Notes under the pieces: model-generated
What the model saw: the letters and a program-made list of their open reading frames with translations, nothing else
Told to the model about the DNA's origin: nothing
Databases searched by the model: none
Assembly: GCA_041397865.1 (NCBI GenBank)
Contig: JAWKVT010000001.1
Span: forward strand, 1,426,001-1,490,000
DNA length: 64,000 nucleotides
Direction of reading: 5' to 3'
Source of the DNA: TMED27 sp041397865
Lineage (GTDB): Bacteria; Pseudomonadota; Alphaproteobacteria; Micavibrionales; Micavibrionaceae
Part shown: piece by piece, positions 59,822-64,000 of the stretch
Layout of the letters: each line of letters begins with the position of its first letter
Numbering within the stretch: position 1 is the stretch's first letter
Made by a program: the position numbers and the translations under genes

Positions 59822-62161
59822 ATGGCAGGCAAGCCAAAACAAAATGTTGTTGATTCCGAGCATAAATTTACGCGCCTGTACGAGGACGGCCATGCGTCTT
59901 CACCCTTCCTACATGATTCCGGCAACAAGCTTGCAGAGGCCATGCGCAAGGCTTTTCCCAATCTTCTCGGTGATGTTGAGTTTTCTCAAGGACCGGTAAA
60001 ATCATGGGATCGCGCAGCAGCCAAGCTGGCGAATAAGGCTGGTGGGCTGGATATTTCCAAAACAGAAAATGTCGCCGATATTGTGCGTGGGCGCATTGTG
60101 ATTGATACGCCGGATCAGGTACGGGCTATTCGTGAAATTTTAAACGATCCGGATCAAAGAGCCAAAATGGGCATTGAGCATGTGAAGGACCGGTTCGCCG
60201 TTCCCAGTGATACGCATTACCGGGATATCAATCTCTCTGTAAGGCTTGAAAACGGGCATCTGGCCGAGGTGCAAATCAATCAGCGTGATATGCTGGCGGC
60301 AAGCGAATTCACCCATGATTCTTACGAAGATATGGATGCTATCTATAAAAAATCTCGCTTTGAAAACAGAGATATGACCTCAGAAGAATTTGTTCATCGT
60401 CAAAAACTCAAAAACTACACCCGCGATGTTCATGACTATGGCGCGTCCAAAGTTCCGGGAATAGATAGTTTGCTTAGCGACAAGGGGCGTATGAAGTTGG
60501 CGGGCGATTATGCAGAGCGCCAGAAGGTCGATCCTGAATTCAGACCAGGCGTGACGATTGAAGCCAACACAAAATATGGCGTCCCTTTCGTCAACCGCGC
60601 GGAAGCCTATGGCGGCGAAGGATATAAGGCGCTGGCCAAACAATATGGCATCGCGCCGGATCGTCTGGAAATTGACACCTCGTCATTGGAGCCCTCAACA
60701 ATGAGATGGGACAAACAGAGCAAGACCCTGTTTGCTGAGAACCCTGAAATACTTGCAGATATGTTTAAGCGTCATGGAACGTCTCTGGCGCGGTATAAAG
60801 AGCTGGGCGCAGATATAAAAACACCAGATAACGTTGACCTCTCCAAAGCCTTCAACCGCACAGCCCAAGACACAAAACCCAAAGCCGCACACACGCAACC
60901 CTCCGACGCCCTGCACAGCCGGATAAAAAGCGGCGCCCACATCGGGGCCTCGGGCTTTGGTCTGGGTGCGGGCGGCTACTATGCCTATCAGGCGTATAAG
61001 GACGGCGACGACGCCGGAATGGTTCTGGCAGGCGGCAATATCGTGGTCAGCGGAATCGACACCGGCATGGATATTGCGCGCGCCGCAGGTAAAGAGTTCG
61101 CCCCCGCGCTGGGCCGCACCATGATGAAAGCCAATATGGGCATGATGCTTATCGACGGAGCCTATCAGGTCTACCGGGAAGACGGCAATTTCATAGACCC
61201 CGATGGCGGCCTCGGCCACAAAGGTGAACGCGCTATAGCCGTTACAACTACGGCAGGCGCAGGAATCGGCACAGGAATGCTTCTTGGCGGCACGGGCACA
61301 ACTGTTGGCAGCGGAGCACTTATCACCACCGTCGGAGCTGCTGCCGTCCCCGTTATCCTGACCGGTAGCGCAGTCTATGCCAGCGCCAAATTCGCCGACA
61401 CCATGATCGAATACCGCAGGTTAAAAGACAGCCTGAACGAAGAAGCAAGACGGGGCGCCGCCCCCTTAAAATTCGCGCAAAACGAAAACGGCGTCCCGTC
61501 TCTCATCAACTACAAACAAAGCATGTTCAGCGCCTCCAGATACTCCGGGTTCATCCGCAGCGACCACATAAACGGCCTTGTCATCCGCGACGAAGAAACC
61601 GGGCGCATCACAAATCTCAGGGATATAGACTGGACGGACGAGCGCAATCTTGCCGAATTCGAAACCATGCTCGACAATCAAATTGCCGTTCAGCAACAAA
61701 TTCTCGAGGCAAACTCTTCCTTCTGGCCCGATCTGTTCAGAAACACAGACTCCATCGACCGGGAATATTTCGCCAACATCGAACTGATGATGCTCGGCGG
61801 CGCCAAGGAAGAATTAGCCGCCCTCAGGCAGGAAGTTGCCGCCTACAAAGCGGCGCAGAACCTTGATGCCGAAAACGACTTCGACCATATGACCCTCTCC
61901 CGGCTGGGCGAGGAAATCATCGCCGACGACATCCTGCCCGATACCGTCACGCTCAACGACAAAAAACTGGAAATCCGCGAAGCCCTGAAAGACCCCGACT
62001 ACGTACAAAACTGCGTCACAAGCTTCGAAGCCATGCACGAACGCGGCGACCACGACTACAGCAGACAAATCGCCCTGCTGCGCGAACTGCAAGACCGCCA
62101 CGCCGAGCATCAGGCCCCCACCGCAACCCCCGGCCCGGCACTCCACCTCACGCTTCAATAA
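59822..62161 (+). CDS. RelA/SpoT-like nucleotidyltransferase protein with Gly-rich membrane region
   Basis: 779 residues. Residues ~55-170 resemble a RelA/SpoT synthetase fold: VKSWDRAAAKL (K60, S61), ADIVRGRIVI (D86, R89, R91), KDRFAVPSDTHYRDINLSVR (K122, R124, Y133, D135) and LAEVQI (E149, Q151). This is the pattern of small alarmone synthetases and of toxins with that fold, though no (p)ppGpp hydrolase domain is seen. Residues ~373-525 are glycine-rich and hydrophobic (GASGFGLGAGGYYAY, TTTAGAGIGTGMLLGG), likely membrane-associating. The rest is a charged helical tail. Codon use changes at about 60830 (residue ~337): AT-richer before, host-like after. Probably a chimaera. No signal peptide. 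Confidence 0.7.
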   Translation: MAGKPKQNVVDSEHKFTRLYEDGHASSPFLHDSGNKLAEAMRKAFPNLLGDVEFSQGPVKSWDRAAAKLANKAGGLDISKTENVADIVRGRIVIDTPDQVRAIREILNDPDQRAKMGIEHVKDRFAVPSDTHYRDINLSVRLENGHLAEVQINQRDMLAASEFTHDSYEDMDAIYKKSRFENRDMTSEEFVHRQKLKNYTRDVHDYGASKVPGIDSLLSDKGRMKLAGDYAERQKVDPEFRPGVTIEANTKYGVPFVNRAEAYGGEGYKALAKQYGIAPDRLEIDTSSLEPSTMRWDKQSKTLFAENPEILADMFKRHGTSLARYKELGADIKTPDNVDLSKAFNRTAQDTKPKAAHTQPSDALHSRIKSGAHIGASGFGLGAGGYYAYQAYKDGDDAGMVLAGGNIVVSGIDTGMDIARAAGKEFAPALGRTMMKANMGMMLIDGAYQVYREDGNFIDPDGGLGHKGERAIAVTTTAGAGIGTGMLLGGTGTTVGSGALITTVGAAAVPVILTGSAVYASAKFADTMIEYRRLKDSLNEEARRGAAPLKFAQNENGVPSLINYKQSMFSASRYSGFIRSDHINGLVIRDEETGRITNLRDIDWTDERNLAEFETMLDNQIAVQQQILEANSSFWPDLFRNTDSIDREYFANIELMMLGGAKEELAALRQEVAAYKAAQNLDAENDFDHMTLSRLGEEIIADDILPDTVTLNDKKLEIREALKDPDYVQNCVTSFEAMHERGDHDYSRQIALLRELQDRHAEHQAPTATPGPALHLTLQ

Positions 62162-62178
62162 TTTTCCGTGCGTTAACC

Positions 62179-62838
62179 CTAAGCCGCGCTGGCCGTCAAA
62201 GCAGGCGTGCCTTCTCCGGCTCTCCAAATCAGCTTCACCTCGTTAAGATAACGCGCCGCAATAGGCTGTGCAGGAGAAAGTCCCGTCTCCACGCCCCGGC
62301 TCTCCAAAGCCTCCAGCAACGCATTTTGTGCGCCCCGAATATTGTCCAATACTCTAAACGCCGCCTGCGGCTCAATGTTCACATCACTCTGCGCCGTCTC
62401 TGTAATACCCGAAGCAGCCTGATGCACCACATAGGCCACAATCGTGTGATGCCGATCCAGCAGATCGGGCGCAAGCCCTCCGTCCGAATCAAACGCGCCC
62501 AAAATTTTATCTTTTACCGAAGGTTCAGCCATCGTCCGCGCCAGCGCCAAAACTTCCTTTGCCCCTTCGTCCTGCAAACAATCTTCTACAGTTAATGTAC
62601 CGTAACCATGCTGAACCGCTGCAAATCTCGCGATATTCACGGATTGAAGATCCTCAGAATCAAAAACCTTACTCGGATCATCAAACTTCGGCACCTTCAC
62701 AGCGCTCAAAGCCTGATCCAAATTCTGCGCCGCAGTATTAAGATCCGGGGTCGGCGCATTGCCGCCCACCGAAATGCCAAAAACTCCAGGCAACTGATTC
62801 TGAAGCGCGTTTAATCCTGTTTTTAATAAATCACTCAC
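62179..62838 (-). CDS. Orphan protein, 219 residues
   Basis: Not recognised. Soluble and helical, starting MSDLLKTGLNALQNQLPG. One cysteine (VEDCLQDEG). It converges on the RelA/SpoT-like gene, 17 bp away. Candidate promoter upstream at 62954-62982. Codon use is host-like. Confidence 0.6.
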   Translation of the reverse strand: MSDLLKTGLNALQNQLPGVFGISVGGNAPTPDLNTAAQNLDQALSAVKVPKFDDPSKVFDSEDLQSVNIARFAAVQHGYGTLTVEDCLQDEGAKEVLALARTMAEPSVKDKILGAFDSDGGLAPDLLDRHHTIVAYVVHQAASGITETAQSDVNIEPQAAFRVLDNIRGAQNALLEALESRGVETGLSPAQPIAARYLNEVKLIWRAGEGTPALTASAA

Positions 62839-63205
62839 TATGTATTCTCCCTGTATATTTTTTATATATTCCCCCCTCGCACCCTTAACCGGCTTGTTGA
62901 CCAGTTAGGTTTTTGAGAAGGCTCTCTAAGCCTTAATGACAAAGAATGATGAATATAGTGCAAAAAATCATCCCTATGTCAAACAAGAAAATCGACTTAA
63001 CAAACTAACGTCATTTGCAAGTGCGTCTGATCCTTCAAGGAAATGAATATATACAGCCAAAAAACCGGCCCATCCCTATCATAACGGGCAGTCCGGAGAA
63101 TGTGGACAAAACATAGCGTAGAGAATTTGTATCGAAACGAGACGCCGCTTAACAAAGCCTCGATGCAAACTATCAAGCAACTTTCGTTAATCGCGCAATA
63201 TAAAA
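62839..63205. other. ~370-bp region without a gene
   Basis: AT-rich in its left half. A promoter for the orphan gene may be TTGACA (62977-62982) and ACTATA (62954-62959) with 17 bp between, on the minus strand. A GC-richer stretch at about 63065-63200 does not match anything recognised. It ends at the rpe fragment. Confidence 0.45.
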
Positions 63206-63277
63206 CCCGTCCATCACGTCAATATGGATATAATCCGCCCCCGCCGCGTCAATCGCCGCCACTTCCGCTCCCAAAAT
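63206..63277. repeat. 72-bp copy of part of rpe
   Basis: Exact match, same orientation, to 58324-58395 inside rpe. The copy ends at 63277, within the stop codon of the GNAT-like gene. No other part of rpe is present, so it is a short duplication and not a gene. Confidence 0.9.
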
Positions 63278-64000
63278 CAAGCATGAAGAGCCAGATCCAA
63301 ATAATGCAATTTGTCTTTAGTCGGTTTCGGACAATCGTAGCACTCAAACCCATATTTTTTAATAAGCCGAAGACCATCATCTGTAACAGGGCGAGTATAA
63401 ATACACTTCGTCTGCCCTCCTCGCCTACGTGAATCAATTTCATGCGTAAGCTTATCCAACATAGCCCCCTTAGCACGCATGCCAATTGCGGCGACAGCCC
63501 CCAAATAAACTGACTTAGGACGTTTATTCTTTGAAATATGCGCAGATCTCATAGATTGACCCGTAATTTCACCAGACTTCAATTCCTCAACAGCGCTTTC
63601 CAATAACGGAATAAGACAACAATAACCATAAATTGGGGCAAATTTCTTATCTCCATACTTCCTCAAAACCCAGAACACTTCACCATTCTTTTTTTGCCAT
63701 CTTTGCATTTGATCCAAAGGCGAAATGCCCCCATCAAAAAGATTATTACCCATATCATAGATCATTTTCAGTTCGCTTTGAGTAGCAGGACGAAGAATAA
63801 ACTTGGGAGAAGAACTGCCATAGAGGCGACTCCCGAAACATCTGCACAGCCCATAACAACCTTGCCACATATACCCCAGAAATTTTGCGCCAAAAGCATA
63901 AATGAGCATAGACAAACCAATCACAATAAGCAGAATGCCAACAACACCAAAATTGTCATAAAAATTACGCTCAAGATGTATATTAAAATTTTCAGAAACA
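63277..64000 (-). CDS. Membrane-anchored GNAT-like protein (runs off window)
   Basis: The frame is open to the right edge and has no clear start inside the window, so the gene is partial. It begins in the window with SENFNIHLERNFYDNFGVVG and a membrane segment (about 20 hydrophobic residues, GILLIVIGLSMLIYAFGAKF). The soluble part looks like an acetyltransferase of the GNAT fold (FILRPATQSELKMIYDM, PIYGYCCLIPLLE, YLGAVAAIGMRAKGAMLDKL, RLIKKYGFE). AT-rich, accessory in character. The stop overlaps the end of the rpe fragment by one base. Confidence 0.65.
   Translation of the reverse strand, partial: VSENFNIHLERNFYDNFGVVGILLIVIGLSMLIYAFGAKFLGYMWQGCYGLCRCFGSRLYGSSSPKFILRPATQSELKMIYDMGNNLFDGGISPLDQMQRWQKKNGEVFWVLRKYGDKKFAPIYGYCCLIPLLESAVEELKSGEITGQSMRSAHISKNKRPKSVYLGAVAAIGMRAKGAMLDKLTHEIDSRRRGGQTKCIYTRPVTDDGLRLIKKYGFECYDCPKPTKDKLHYLDLALHA

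Overview
The window looks like a chromosomal segment of an alphaproteobacterium. The support is a Usg-family protein, a two-component rpsT-dnaA arrangement, an RNase E with a long acidic insert in the S1 domain, an alphaproteobacterial-type heme A synthase, an RpoH-type (CTTG-N18-CCTATAT) promoter before groESL, and radA/cvpA/purF and rpe/heparinase-like neighbourhoods. Coding sequence is strongly biased to C-ending codons; several AT-richer, poorly recognisable genes stand out against that. Prepilin-like proteins of the type at 29.5 kb, many orphan proteins and an AT-rich accessory fraction would fit a Micavibrio-like or other little-studied lineage, but that placement is an inference.

Layout. 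1-13.5 kb (minus strand): the replication-initiation genes rpsT, dnaA, dnaN and recF, pulled apart by biotin genes (bioB; bioF-bioD-bioA) plus a ZntB-like transporter, a diiron ferritin-like gene overlapping bioA, a D-2-hydroxyacid dehydrogenase and a truncated mutM. 13.5-18.5 kb: an XRE/TrmB-like regulator, an orphan protein, groESL, usg and a 2Fe-2S ferredoxin. 18.5-28 kb: a nested inverted-repeat element, ctaA, two orphan cytoplasmic proteins (one of 1194 residues), a glycosyltransferase and a periplasmic coiled-coil protein. 28-36.5 kb: amino-acid dehydrogenase, pilin-like protein, RNase E, AmiC-type amidase, small lipoprotein and L,D-transpeptidase. 37-45 kb: isocitrate dehydrogenase, an inactive-looking HtpX-like protein, thioredoxin-fold protein, yfgM-bamB-der and mscS. 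45-58.5 kb: GDPD-like protein, purF-cvpA, an IS-split membrane gene, radA, a MarR-controlled redox operon, an EAL protein, a heparinase-like protein and rpe. 58.5-64 kb: an accessory island with an IS200-like copy, two tandem small paralogous genes, a 779-residue protein with a RelA/SpoT-like nucleotidyltransferase domain, an orphan gene, a 72-bp copy of part of rpe, and a membrane-anchored GNAT-like gene running off the window.

Three identical 536-bp IS200/IS605-type elements (TnpA only) are present. One splits a membrane-protein gene exactly and without target duplication; one sits against the -10-like box of the gene preceding bioFDA; one abuts the tandem small-gene array. Other repeats are a family of about 100-bp imperfect palindromes, a ~255-bp repeat carrying a near-consensus promoter, and a TATAGTC-type palindrome. 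Several genes look recently damaged or remodelled: der has one GTPase domain instead of two, mutM lacks its catalytic N-terminus, and an M48-like protein has lost HExxH.

The best candidates for undescribed biology are the small-gene array with the RelA/SpoT-like protein, the diiron protein translationally overlapped with bioA in a cluster where no bioC or bioH is visible, and the single-domain Der.
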